64,000 bases of DNA. It comes from an uncultured Phocaeicola sp. (lineage in GTDB: Bacteria > Bacteroidota > Bacteroidia > Bacteroidales > Bacteroidaceae). The stretch is taken from positions 62,001 through 126,000 of the forward strand of contig CAOYQO010000004.1 of NCBI GenBank assembly GCA_948566455.1. Reading direction: 5' to 3'. A program made the position numbers and the translations under genes. Below the pieces are notes generated by a model. The model ran no database searches. It was not told where the DNA came from and was given only the letters and a program-made list of their open reading frames with translations. Shown here piece after piece: positions 50,030-58,943 of the stretch. Position 1 is the stretch's first letter. The number at the start of each line of letters is the position of its first letter.

Positions 50030-51346
50030 ATGATAAAAATCTATTGGAAGCAGGCGTGGGTCTTGTTGAAGCAGAATCCGCTTTTCAGTACCCTTTATAT
50101 CGTTGGTACAGGTCTGGCTATTGCTATGACTATGATTGTGGCTGTGATTTACTATGTCAAAGTGGCCCCGGTCTATCCGGAGTTGAATCGCATGCAAACA
50201 CTTTATCTGACTTCAGCAAGATTTCAAAAAGGAACGGAGCAGAATAAACAGACTTTTCAATGGGCTGTTTCCTATCAGGCATTGCAAGAGTGGTTTTATC
50301 CGTTGAAGAATGCTGAGGTTGTTTCAGGTTTCATGTATAACAGTGCAGATAACAATTATATTCAACCGTCTGATCGCAGCGGGGATTTCACTGTAAAATT
50401 AAAGCTGGTTGACCCGAATTTCTTTCGCATTTATCCATTTTATTTTTCGGAAGGTAAGCCTTTTACTGCATCCGACCTTGAAAGCGGTATCTGCACGGCT
50501 GTTATAACACAAGAGCTGTCCCGTCGTTTGTTTGGTACGACTGAAGGCGTAGTGGGGCGCTCGTTCAGTTTGGATTATGTCAATTATCGCGTTTGTGGTG
50601 TTGTGCGTAGTGCAAGTTACCTGACTTCGGATTCATACGCTCAAGTCTATATTCCTTATAGTGTAATTCCTAAATATCGTGACTCCAATTATGGAATACC
50701 TTATTTAGGTGCATTTGGCGTTACTTTTCTTGTAAAAGACGATGCGCAAGCCGAAGCGTTGCGTGCCGAAATTCAGGAAATTGTCCGTAAGGAAAATCTG
50801 TTGCATGCGGATGAATGGCAGGTGAATCTTTGGGAACAACCTACTTCCCATTTGCAGCGATTGTTTAAACCTTATCCTAGTATGACTACAGGTGCATGGG
50901 CACAGATACGTTATCTCCTTTTAATATTGCTGGTGCTCCTGCTGGTTCCTGCCTTGAATTTGAGCGGAATGATAGCGAGCCGTATGGAAAGCCGCTTGTC
51001 GGAGATGGGAGTGCGTAAGTCATTCGGTGCCGACCGTGGCGGATTACTTTCACAAGTGATGTGGGAGAACCTCTTATTGACATTGTTGGGTGGTGTATTG
51101 GGATTATTGTTGGCGTGGTTCGCCCTGTATACTTGTCGTGAGTGGGTATTTATGATATTGGAAGATTGGGCCGAACCGGTTCCGGAAGGAGTGAATGTGC
51201 TGGTTTCCGGTGAGGTGCTGTTTGCTCCGATAGTATTTGCTGTTGCTCTTTTGTTCTGTATCTTGCTGAATTTATTATCAGCATTGATTCCGGCATGGTA
51301 TGCATTACGGAAGCCGATTGTGTATTCATTGAATGAAAAAAGATAA
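50030..51346 (+). CDS. FtsX/MacB-like ABC permease, pair 2, type A
   Basis: A 438-residue protein, the longest type A member. It opens IKIYWKQAWVLLKQNPLF. The periplasmic domain has RRLFGTTEGVVGRSFSLDYV and a distinctive stretch NSADNNYIQPSDRSGDF. The coupling motif is SEMGVRKSFGADRGGLLSQV, with Ser-Phe-Gly-Ala-Asp in place of the usual AFGAT. It ends PIVYSLNEKR and is 5 bp from its B partner. The differences lie in the periplasmic domain, so the pairs may differ in cargo; that is inference. Confidence 0.83.
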   Translation: MIKIYWKQAWVLLKQNPLFSTLYIVGTGLAIAMTMIVAVIYYVKVAPVYPELNRMQTLYLTSARFQKGTEQNKQTFQWAVSYQALQEWFYPLKNAEVVSGFMYNSADNNYIQPSDRSGDFTVKLKLVDPNFFRIYPFYFSEGKPFTASDLESGICTAVITQELSRRLFGTTEGVVGRSFSLDYVNYRVCGVVRSASYLTSDSYAQVYIPYSVIPKYRDSNYGIPYLGAFGVTFLVKDDAQAEALRAEIQEIVRKENLLHADEWQVNLWEQPTSHLQRLFKPYPSMTTGAWAQIRYLLLILLVLLLVPALNLSGMIASRMESRLSEMGVRKSFGADRGGLLSQVMWENLLLTLLGGVLGLLLAWFALYTCREWVFMILEDWAEPVPEGVNVLVSGEVLFAPIVFAVALLFCILLNLLSALIPAWYALRKPIVYSLNEKR

Positions 51347-51351
51347 AGACT

Positions 51352-52647
51352 ATGCTGAAACTTATATTAAAGAACCTGTGGGCACGCCGTCGCCGTAATG
51401 TCTGGTTACTGGCGGAATTGATTCTGGTCAGTATTGTTACGTGGATTATCCTTGATCCGGTTATCGTGACGACGTATGACCGCAGTATTCCTTTAGGTTA
51501 TGATACCGACCGCCTTTGTCTTGTTACTCTCAGTACCTTGCAGTCACAAGCGCCCGGTTATGATGAAGAGGCTGAGGATTCGGCCATGATTATGAAATCT
51601 TACTTCAATCTGACGCGACTGGTTAAGGACTATCCCGGCGTAGAATCGGCTACTCCGGTATTGGGTTTCGCTTATCCCAATTCTACGGGGAATGCCAATA
51701 CATCTATTCGTGCGGAAGGTGACACATTGGATTTGCCGGTAATGATTATGGAATTTATACCTCATACGAATTTCTTCGAAACTTATGGTTTTCGTTCCGG
51801 ACGAGGCAGGACACCGGCCGAATTATCGGACTATGACTATACGGAAAATGACATCGTAATGACTGAAAATACGGCTGAACATTTGTTCCACACTAAAAAT
51901 GCGGGTAATAAGCGTTGTTGGTCCAGAGAGGGGAATGATACAATTTATTCGCCGGTTATTGGTGTAGTGGGAAACTTTAAGGCAACCAGTGATTCCCGTC
52001 CGGCTCCTGTCATTTTTCGTCCTTTGATATCTATCGATATGGAAGATGCTTACGATGATATGCGGATATTGCTTCGTCTGAAAGAAAATGTGAGTATGAA
52101 GCGTTTCTTGCATGATTTTCAACCGTGGATGGTGAAAGAGTTGCGGGCCGGTAATCTTTTTGCCCGTAACGTCCGGTCTTATGAAGCATTGATAACGAAA
52201 AATGAGTCTTATGATGTTACGCCGATGTATCGGCGTAATCTGGCAATGGCGGCATTCTTTTTAATTAATCTTTGCTTGGGTGTTATCGGTACTTTTTGGT
52301 TACAGACACGTACTCGCCGCGAAGAAGTGGGAGTGATGCTTTCCTTTGGCGGTACGCCGGGATATATTGTCCGCTTGTTGATGGGTGAAGGAGCGGTGTT
52401 GACGTTTGTAGCTGCACTGGCGGGCTGCTTGCTTTATTTGCAATATGCTGTCAAAGAAGGATTGGAGAGAGGTAACAACTGGAGGCAGATTATTGATGAA
52501 TGTTGGATCACGGATTTCACGCAGCATTTTCTTATCGTGTCATTCATCGTTTTCTTTATCCTGTTGGCGGTGGTATTGATCGGGATCTATATTCCTGCTC
52601 GTAAGATTAGTCGTATTCCACCGACAGAAGCATTACGTGATGAATAA
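51352..52647 (+). CDS. FtsX/MacB-like ABC permease, pair 2, type B
   Basis: A 431-residue protein beginning LKLILKNLWARRRRNVWLL. The periplasmic part includes IVMTENTAEHLFHTKNAGNK, which lacks the clear GK/GR turn of other members. The coupling motif diverges most in the array: REEVGVMLSFGGTPGYIVRL, with Gly-Gly replacing Gly-Ala. It ends PTEALRDE. If coupling to the shared ATPase depends on this loop, pair 2 may be weaker or use another ATPase. 15 bp separate it from pair 3. Confidence 0.82.
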   Translation: MLKLILKNLWARRRRNVWLLAELILVSIVTWIILDPVIVTTYDRSIPLGYDTDRLCLVTLSTLQSQAPGYDEEAEDSAMIMKSYFNLTRLVKDYPGVESATPVLGFAYPNSTGNANTSIRAEGDTLDLPVMIMEFIPHTNFFETYGFRSGRGRTPAELSDYDYTENDIVMTENTAEHLFHTKNAGNKRCWSREGNDTIYSPVIGVVGNFKATSDSRPAPVIFRPLISIDMEDAYDDMRILLRLKENVSMKRFLHDFQPWMVKELRAGNLFARNVRSYEALITKNESYDVTPMYRRNLAMAAFFLINLCLGVIGTFWLQTRTRREEVGVMLSFGGTPGYIVRLLMGEGAVLTFVAALAGCLLYLQYAVKEGLERGNNWRQIIDECWITDFTQHFLIVSFIVFFILLAVVLIGIYIPARKISRIPPTEALRDE

Positions 52648-52662
52648 ATAAAACACAATATT

Positions 52663-53952
52663 ATGATTAAACTTTATCTGAAACAAGCTTGGACGCTGAT
52701 AAAGCAGCATCGTCTCTTTACCGGCATCTATGTGGTGGGTACAGGGCTTTCAATAGCTCTTGTCATGACAATGTTCATCATCTTTTATGTGAAGTTTGCG
52801 CCTATATATCCCGAATATAATCGCAACCGGATGATCGTATTGAAAAAGATGAAATCTTATCCTAAGGATGATGATAAGAGTTGGAACTGCTCCAGCGTCA
52901 GTTACGATGTGGTGAAAATGTTACAAGAATTGCCGCACTTGGACGCTATCGGTGCCGCGTCAGGCAGCTATCGAGAATATTACGTGGAAGTTTCTGACAA
53001 TAATGAGCCTATTGGCATTACTCCGCTTTATGCCGATGCAGGATTTTGGCAGGTCTTTACCTTTCGTTTTCTGTATGGAAAGCCTTTCACACAAGCGGAT
53101 ATCGATGCGAAACGCAGGGAAGTGGTAGTTCCGGTAAGTCTGGCAAGGAGGCTGTTTGCTGCAGATGATGTGGTGGGCAGACGCTTTAAGATGGATGCGC
53201 AGGAATACCGGGTTTGCGGTGTGGTAGAGGATGTTTCTGCTGCTACGCCTTCTACCGTGGGAGATTTATGGATGCCAATAACGCTTAACTCTTGGATTAA
53301 GTCGGACAATTCCGAAAAGTTGGTTGGTAGTGCGGATATATATATGACGGCTCCCACTGCTACCGACAAAGAAGCTTTGAAGGAAGAAGTGCGTGAGGTT
53401 TTTCGGAAATTTAATCTTGCTGCTCCTAAATATATGAATGACCTTATGGGACAACCCGATGACTACTGGGCCAGCACATTCCGTGTAAATTCTTGCGGAG
53501 CCCCTGACCTGGCATCCGAGTTGAGGGGATATCTTTATATGTTGCTTGCTCTGCTTTTCATCCCTGCCATGAACCTGAGCGGCATGATGTCTTCGCGCAT
53601 GGACGAACGCCTTTCCGAGTTGGGAGTACGCAAAACATACGGTGCTACCAACGGAAGCCTCATAAGGCAAGTGTTGTGGGAGAATCTTCTGCTCACCTGT
53701 ATCGGTGGTTTGCTTGGCTTGCTAATTTCTTATCTGATAGTGCTGACGGCAAGCGATTGGATACTGACCCTGTTCGACAGTTATACGGATGCTGGGAAGA
53801 CTCCTTTCCTCTCGTTTGAGATGCTATTTAATCCGATGGTTTTCTGTACGGCATTCGGACTTTGTGTGCTGTTGAACCTCATTTCTGCACTTATTCCTGC
53901 AATATGGGCATTGCGCCGCAACATTATTCAATCGTTGAACTCTAAACGTTAA
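52663..53952 (+). CDS. FtsX/MacB-like ABC permease, pair 3, type A
   Basis: A 429-residue protein that starts IKLYLKQAWTLIKQHRLF. The periplasmic domain shows VPVSLARRLFAADDVVGRRF, RVCGVVEDVSAATPSTVGD and a lysine-rich early segment (VLKKMKSYPKDDDKSW). The coupling motif is LSELGVRKTYGATNGSLIRQ, and the C terminus NIIQSLNSKR. The type B partner follows after 6 bp. By N- and C-terminal similarity (ending SLNxKR), pairs 2 and 3 are closely related. Confidence 0.83.
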   Translation: MIKLYLKQAWTLIKQHRLFTGIYVVGTGLSIALVMTMFIIFYVKFAPIYPEYNRNRMIVLKKMKSYPKDDDKSWNCSSVSYDVVKMLQELPHLDAIGAASGSYREYYVEVSDNNEPIGITPLYADAGFWQVFTFRFLYGKPFTQADIDAKRREVVVPVSLARRLFAADDVVGRRFKMDAQEYRVCGVVEDVSAATPSTVGDLWMPITLNSWIKSDNSEKLVGSADIYMTAPTATDKEALKEEVREVFRKFNLAAPKYMNDLMGQPDDYWASTFRVNSCGAPDLASELRGYLYMLLALLFIPAMNLSGMMSSRMDERLSELGVRKTYGATNGSLIRQVLWENLLLTCIGGLLGLLISYLIVLTASDWILTLFDSYTDAGKTPFLSFEMLFNPMVFCTAFGLCVLLNLISALIPAIWALRRNIIQSLNSKR

Positions 53953-53958
53953 GATGCT

Positions 53959-55245
53959 ATGATAAAGATAATAAGACACCAGTTATGGAATCAGCGCCGG
54001 CAAAATGGGTGGATATTTGTGGAATTAGTCATCGTGAGCTTTTTCCTCTGGACGGTAATTGATCCTATCTATGTGCTGACTTCCAATCTTGCCCTTGACC
54101 CCGGTTATGATGAAGAACGGGCATACGCGCTTTATATGGATTATTATGATGAACTGCATGGTAAGTTTGACAAGGCACAAGATAGTGTTGCCATCAGGCA
54201 GGAAAATCTTTATCGCATTACCCGCTTGGTAAAGAATTGTCCCGAAGTGGAAAGTTTTGCCTTGGTGACTAATGCTAGTTTCCCAAATTGTAATTCGTGG
54301 AATGGCGGACAATACTTCAATGACACACTGAAGGTGCATTCGCAGTATTACCAGTTTGTGCAGGCAGAGGGTGGCGATGTATTCCGTACATTCGGCATGA
54401 AAGATGCCAAGAGTGGGCAGATCATGTCTTTGCCCGAAGACTGTGCTGCCCGTGAGGGAGTGTTTGTATCCGAACGTATGGCAAAGGAGCTTTTTGGCAC
54501 TGCAGATGCAGTGGGCAAGAGGGTGCGATATGGCGACAGTACTTTCCATGAGGTGATGGGGGTGTTGCAGGACTATAAACATCGGATTAATGAACAGCCG
54601 GGTAACCTGTTGATACAAGTGAATGGCAAGATTCCAAACCATAACTGGATTCAACGGATGTATATGGTCACTTTTCGGTTAAAGCAGAATGTGGATGTTG
54701 CTGTTTTTGAGAAGCGCTTCAAGGCGGAAGTGGTTCCACAACTCAATGTCGGTAATTTCTATTTCACGAAGTTGGGACGCTTCGCTGATATTCGTCGTCA
54801 ATATGAAAATGAGAGTGGGGTGACGAATACTTTACGTCTGCAATATTCATTGGCGGGATTTGCCTTGCTGTGCGTGTTTCTCGGTATGGTGGGCACGTTC
54901 TGGATACGTTGCAATGCACGGAGGCAAGACATCGGGCTGATGCGAAGTATGGGAGCTACCCGGAAAGGAATCTGCAATCAGTTCCTCACGGAGGCATGGC
55001 TGCTGGTGACGGTGGCATTTGTTGTTTCCTTGCCATTGACAATACACCGTGTCTATGCATCCGGTTTTGCCAATCCTACTATGGATGGAAACCCCGATTA
55101 CTGGCAAAATCAGCCGTATACGCATTTCTTTATTGTCAGCCTGCTGACTTATGTGGTATTACTCATAATTGCTTTATTGGGTACTTATGCACCCGTCACC
55201 CGGGCAGCGAAGATATTGCCTGCTGAGGCTTTGCGTGATGAATAA
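53959..55245 (+). CDS. FtsX/MacB-like ABC permease, pair 3, type B
   Basis: A 428-residue protein that starts IKIIRHQLWNQRRQNGWIF, very close to pair 1 type B (NQRKQNGWIF). The periplasmic domain has VFVSERMAKELFGTADAVGK, the coupling motif is RQDIGLMRSMGATRKGICNQ, and the C terminus is PAEALRDE. It is the last gene before a 174-bp regulatory gap holding the second enhancer/sigma-54 pair, so it probably ends the first transcript of the cluster. Confidence 0.83.
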   Translation: MIKIIRHQLWNQRRQNGWIFVELVIVSFFLWTVIDPIYVLTSNLALDPGYDEERAYALYMDYYDELHGKFDKAQDSVAIRQENLYRITRLVKNCPEVESFALVTNASFPNCNSWNGGQYFNDTLKVHSQYYQFVQAEGGDVFRTFGMKDAKSGQIMSLPEDCAAREGVFVSERMAKELFGTADAVGKRVRYGDSTFHEVMGVLQDYKHRINEQPGNLLIQVNGKIPNHNWIQRMYMVTFRLKQNVDVAVFEKRFKAEVVPQLNVGNFYFTKLGRFADIRRQYENESGVTNTLRLQYSLAGFALLCVFLGMVGTFWIRCNARRQDIGLMRSMGATRKGICNQFLTEAWLLVTVAFVVSLPLTIHRVYASGFANPTMDGNPDYWQNQPYTHFFIVSLLTYVVLLIIALLGTYAPVTRAAKILPAEALRDE

Positions 55246-55270
55246 GACAGAAGCGGACAATTGAAAACGA

Positions 55271-55293
55271 ACAGGGTGTTCATTTTCGAACAC
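55271..55293. promoter_or_regulatory. Palindromic enhancer-like site upstream of the ATPase gene
   Basis: ACAGGGTGTTC...TCGAACAC, the partner of the site at 45992-46014. The last base is 45 bp before the GG of the sigma-54-like element at 55337, the same spacing as in the first case. Confidence 0.55.
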
Positions 55294-55336
55294 ATGCTTG
55301 TGAACTTAATTGGCTGATAATGAGTATGTGTCTTTT

Positions 55337-55353
55337 TTGGCATATCATTTGAT
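55337..55353 (+). promoter_or_regulatory. Sigma-54-like promoter of the ATPase gene
   Basis: TTGGCATA-TCAT-TTGAT: the -24 element matches YTGGCACG at six of eight positions and the -12 element TTGCW at four of five, with 12-bp G-to-G spacing (G39 to G51). The ATPase ATG is 66 bp downstream. Confidence 0.5.
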
Positions 55354-55419
55354 TAATATGTGTGAAGAACAAATAAATAGCGAATTGAATCAATTAATAA
55401 CAATTAAATACTTACCATT

Positions 55420-56085
55420 ATGATTAAATTGACTGAGATAAACAAGATTTATCGTACGAATGAGATTGAAACTGTGGCATTGGAAAATGTAAACCTCGAA
55501 GTAGAGAAAGGTGAGTTCCTCAGTATTATGGGACCTTCCGGTTGCGGAAAATCTACGTTGCTGAATATTATAGGCTTGCTGGATGCCCCTACAAGTGGTA
55601 TTATTGAGATCGACGGTACCCGTACGGATGGTATGAAGGATAAGGAACTGGCCGCTTTCCGTAACAAGAAGTTGGGTTTTGTATTCCAGTCTTTCCACTT
55701 GATTAACTCATTGAATGTGCTCGATAATGTAGAACTTCCTTTATTATATAGAAAGGTGTCCGCAAAAGAACGCCGCCGTTTGGCAGAAGAGGTATTGGCA
55801 AAGGTGGGTTTGAGCCATCGTATGCGCCACATGCCGACACAGCTTTCCGGTGGTCAGTGCCAGCGCGTGGCTGTGGCCCGTGCCATCATTGGTAATCCTG
55901 AGATAATCCTCGCCGATGAGCCGACCGGTAACTTGGACTCTAAGATGGGTGCTGAGGTAATGGAACTACTGCATCAGTTGAATAAGGAGGACGGACGGAC
56001 CATCGTGATGGTGACCCACAATGAAGAACAGGCGAAACAGACAAGTCGCACGGTACGCTTCTTCGACGGTCGCCAGGTGGAATGA
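55420..56085 (+). CDS. ABC transporter ATPase, LolD/MacB type
   Basis: A 221-residue ATPase. Walker A GPSGCGKST (about 38-46), Q-loop FVFQSFHLI, signature LSGGQCQRVAVARAI, Walker B IILADEPTGNLDS and switch MVTHNEEQA are all intact. LNIIGLLDAPTSG is typical of the LolD/MacB/FtsE group, which power type VII (mechanotransmission) systems rather than classical transport. It is the only ATPase in the permease cluster, placed between pairs 3 and 4, and so presumably serves all six pairs. It has its own sigma-54-like promoter. Confidence 0.93.
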   Translation: MIKLTEINKIYRTNEIETVALENVNLEVEKGEFLSIMGPSGCGKSTLLNIIGLLDAPTSGIIEIDGTRTDGMKDKELAAFRNKKLGFVFQSFHLINSLNVLDNVELPLLYRKVSAKERRRLAEEVLAKVGLSHRMRHMPTQLSGGQCQRVAVARAIIGNPEIILADEPTGNLDSKMGAEVMELLHQLNKEDGRTIVMVTHNEEQAKQTSRTVRFFDGRQVE

Positions 56086-56126
56086 CGGGGCAAATGAAAA
56101 AATGAAGGAATGAAAGGAAGGATATA

Positions 56127-57404
56127 ATGATGCAAACTATTCGTCAGGCCTTTACGATTCTGAAGCAGAATCCATTATTGAGCACTATATCCATACTGGG
56201 TACGGCTTTCGCCATTACCATGATTATGGCTATCGTGATTACCTGGCAAACGAAATATGCCGATCTGGAACCGGAAGTGAACCGGAGCCGTTGTCTTTAT
56301 TTCTCTGCTATGCATGTACAGGGAAAGGAGAATAAGGATTGGAACAACTTTGGCAAGCCTTCGGCTGCATTTATGAAGGAGTGTATACAGTCGCTTCCGG
56401 AAGTGGAAGCCTGTACGGCTTTCAGTACGGCAGATGTGGCGCTGGTATCTCTGACTGATGGGAACAACCGTTTGAAAGTGGATGCCATGAGTACTGATCC
56501 CGATTTCTGGAAAATCTTCAAACTACAGTTTCTTGATGGAAGAAGTTTCACGGAGGCGGAACGGGGAGGAGATATGCAGTCAGTGGTTATTTCCGCTTCT
56601 GTTGCCCGTAAGCTGTTTGGAACGACGGAGGCTGCGGGACGGCAGATGTTGCTGAATAGGGAGGTAGTACGCATCATCGGAGTCGTGAAAGATATTTCTG
56701 TCACTGCCAAAGATGCTTATGCACAGGTGTGGAGTATGTACCATCCGGGTGAACTGGACGTAACAGGTTGGTGGAGCTATAGCGGAACCAGAACTATTGC
56801 CGTATTGGCGCGTACTCCTGATGATTTCCCTGCTATCAAACAAGGAGTCGAGAAACGGGTGAAAGACGTCAATGCTGGTTTGGAGCAGAGGCAGATAGAC
56901 ATTATGGAGCAACCCGATAATATTGTAGCGCATGTAAACCACGTATGGTCTAATATAGGGCCCAACTTGCCGATGCTTTATCTGCAATATGGAATTGCCT
57001 TGTTCATTATCCTGCTGGTACCCTCGCTCAATTTGTGCGGGCTGAGTAATAGCCGCATGCAACAACGTGTCAGTGAGTTAGGCGTGCGCAAGGCTTTTGG
57101 GGCTACGGATGGTACACTTATCCGTCAGATATTGAATGAGAATCTGGTATTGACATTGATAGGAGGCGTAGTGGGGTTGATATTTAGCTACCTTGCAGTC
57201 TATGTGATGCGCACTTGGTTGTTTACCAATAGTGATAATATTGGCACGGCAGGCGATTTCAGTCTAAGCATGGGAGCCTTGTTCAGTCCGCAAATATTTG
57301 TCCTGGCTTTTATATTTTGCCTGCTGATTAATCTGCTGAGTGCAGGACTGCCTGCCTGGCTTGCCACTCGCCGCACGATTGTGGACTCATTGAACGATAA
57401 ATAA
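56127..57404 (+). CDS. FtsX/MacB-like ABC permease, pair 4, type A
   Basis: A 425-residue protein beginning MMQTIRQAFTILKQNPLL, 41 bp after the ATPase gene. Helix 1 is STISILGTAFAITMIMAIVI. The periplasmic domain has ISASVARKLFGTTEAAGRQM and VRIIGVVKDISVTAKDAYAQ. The coupling motif is VSELGVRKAFGATDGTLIRQ, the consensus form in this array. The C terminus is TIVDSLNDK. A second possible start is the next Met codon. Its position next to the ATPase suggests this pair is the ancestral, complete transporter. Confidence 0.84.
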   Translation: MMQTIRQAFTILKQNPLLSTISILGTAFAITMIMAIVITWQTKYADLEPEVNRSRCLYFSAMHVQGKENKDWNNFGKPSAAFMKECIQSLPEVEACTAFSTADVALVSLTDGNNRLKVDAMSTDPDFWKIFKLQFLDGRSFTEAERGGDMQSVVISASVARKLFGTTEAAGRQMLLNREVVRIIGVVKDISVTAKDAYAQVWSMYHPGELDVTGWWSYSGTRTIAVLARTPDDFPAIKQGVEKRVKDVNAGLEQRQIDIMEQPDNIVAHVNHVWSNIGPNLPMLYLQYGIALFIILLVPSLNLCGLSNSRMQQRVSELGVRKAFGATDGTLIRQILNENLVLTLIGGVVGLIFSYLAVYVMRTWLFTNSDNIGTAGDFSLSMGALFSPQIFVLAFIFCLLINLLSAGLPAWLATRRTIVDSLNDK

Positions 57405-57418
57405 GAAAAGGAAATATT

Positions 57419-58681
57419 ATGAAATTCATATTACATAATTTACGCATGATTTGGTCGCGCCTGCGCAGCAACGGCTGGGTGCTGGCTGAACTATTTTTGG
57501 TGTTTGTCGTGATGTGGTTCCTTTGCGATTCTCTGGGCTGTCTCAAGTATACTTTCTACCGCCCTTTGGGCTACAGCATAGACCACGTTTACCAGCTAAG
57601 CACAATTATAGGAGGTGCCACCAGTGACACCACCCTGACAAATGCCGACAGATACCTGCGTGCATTGCGGAAATTGGAGCAGGAACCTAGCGTCGAGGCG
57701 GCTGCCTTGTGTTATTGGAGTTTGCCGATGAGTGGAAGTAATAGTTACAATTCACTGGCTGTGCAGGATACTATCGGGGTGAATGCACGTATTATCAATA
57801 CAACCGGTGGATACATTGATGTCTTTCGTATGAGTGATGACCCACAACGTCCCTTTGCCAAGACACCTTCGGGCTGGAACAATGTGATGTTGAGCCAAGC
57901 AGCTGTCGACCGTTTCAAGAAGAGAATGCCGACCTTCTCGCTGGACACACCACTGAGCCAATACGGTGACTCTACTTCAGTTATAACCCAGAGTGGGAAG
58001 ATCGGAGCTTTCCGAACATATCGTTACGGAAGCGATGCCTTCTGTTTCTTCTATCGTTTGGACGAAAACCTGATTAAGACGCAGTATGCCGACAATTGGG
58101 CGCAAATCGTTTTCCGTGTGAAACCTGCTGCCGATGGCCCGGATTACCGTGCAAAGTTTGTCCGTGAGATTGCACCTCGACTGGACGTAGACGATTTGTT
58201 TGTAGCTGATGCTGTGCCTTATACTGAACAGCAGTTGCAGTTTGAAGTCATGAATGGAGATACGGACAAGGTGAACAGTCAGGCAATTGTAGTGCTTTTC
58301 CTGTTAGTAAATGTATTCTTGGGATTGATCGGAACGTTCTGGTTTCGTACCCGTCGTCGCCGTGGTGAAATAGCTTTGCGTTTGGCTTTGGGTAGCACCA
58401 AGAGCCAGGTGTTCCGCCTGCTGACGGGTGAAGGATTATTGCTACTTACACTGGTAACGTTACCTGCTATGATTCTTTGCTATAATATAGGTGTGGCGGA
58501 ATTCACCATCGGACGGACGGAACTGATTTCCACGTGGCCTGTTAAATGGACTTTTATACGTTTTCTGCTCGGTTCTTTAGGAGCTTGGCTGCTGATAGCA
58601 TTGATGGTAATGGTGGGCATTTGGTTTCCGGCCCGGCAAGCGATGAAGATACAGCCGGCTGAAGCGCTGCATGAAGAATAA
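57419..58681 (+). CDS. FtsX/MacB-like ABC permease, pair 4, type B
   Basis: A 420-residue protein with start KFILHNLRMIWSRLRSNGW. The periplasmic domain differs from other B members: VMLSQAAVDRFKKRMPTFSL lacks the LFG turn. The coupling motif is RGEIALRLALGSTKSQVFRL, and the C terminus PAEALHEE. It is followed by 262 bp containing a 22-bp array (58791-58878) and then the GIN-domain gene; the remainder of the gap shows no recognised promoter. Confidence 0.83.
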   Translation: MKFILHNLRMIWSRLRSNGWVLAELFLVFVVMWFLCDSLGCLKYTFYRPLGYSIDHVYQLSTIIGGATSDTTLTNADRYLRALRKLEQEPSVEAAALCYWSLPMSGSNSYNSLAVQDTIGVNARIINTTGGYIDVFRMSDDPQRPFAKTPSGWNNVMLSQAAVDRFKKRMPTFSLDTPLSQYGDSTSVITQSGKIGAFRTYRYGSDAFCFFYRLDENLIKTQYADNWAQIVFRVKPAADGPDYRAKFVREIAPRLDVDDLFVADAVPYTEQQLQFEVMNGDTDKVNSQAIVVLFLLVNVFLGLIGTFWFRTRRRRGEIALRLALGSTKSQVFRLLTGEGLLLLTLVTLPAMILCYNIGVAEFTIGRTELISTWPVKWTFIRFLLGSLGAWLLIALMVMVGIWFPARQAMKIQPAEALHEE

Positions 58682-58790
58682 AAAGTGTTTGTATAAAGAA
58701 CGGGAAATTGTAGATTTGTCAGTCTTATTTATTATAGCTGCCTTGTTTTGTAATTACTTGATAATCAGTGGTGATAAAGTGGCGCTATAA

Positions 58791-58878
58791 TCAGTATACG
58801 ACTGAATCCTATTCAGTATACGAGTGAACCCTATTCAGTGTCGGACTGAATTAGGTTCAATGACGGCCTGAATCGGAA
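58791..58878 (+). repeat. 22-bp degenerate tandem array, 4 units
   Basis: Units begin at 58791, 58813, 58835 and 58857, exactly 22 bp apart, with TCAGTATACG, TCAGTATACG, TCAGTGTCGG and TCAATGACGG, each followed by aCTGAAt-like sequence. A weaker unit may precede at 58769. The array is inside the ABC cluster, between pair 4 and the GIN-domain gene. Confidence 0.8.
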
Positions 58879-58943
58879 TCTTATTTTATTGTAATGAATA
58901 AATATCAAATATTAATAGAAACGAAATTAAAGGAGAAAATTCT

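Noticed and set aside
58682..58800. Third enhancer/sigma-54 module (TGTTTGTATAAAGAAC and TGGCGCTATAATCAG)
   Set aside because: The palindrome is one base out of register with the two good sites, and the -12 position lacks the required G.
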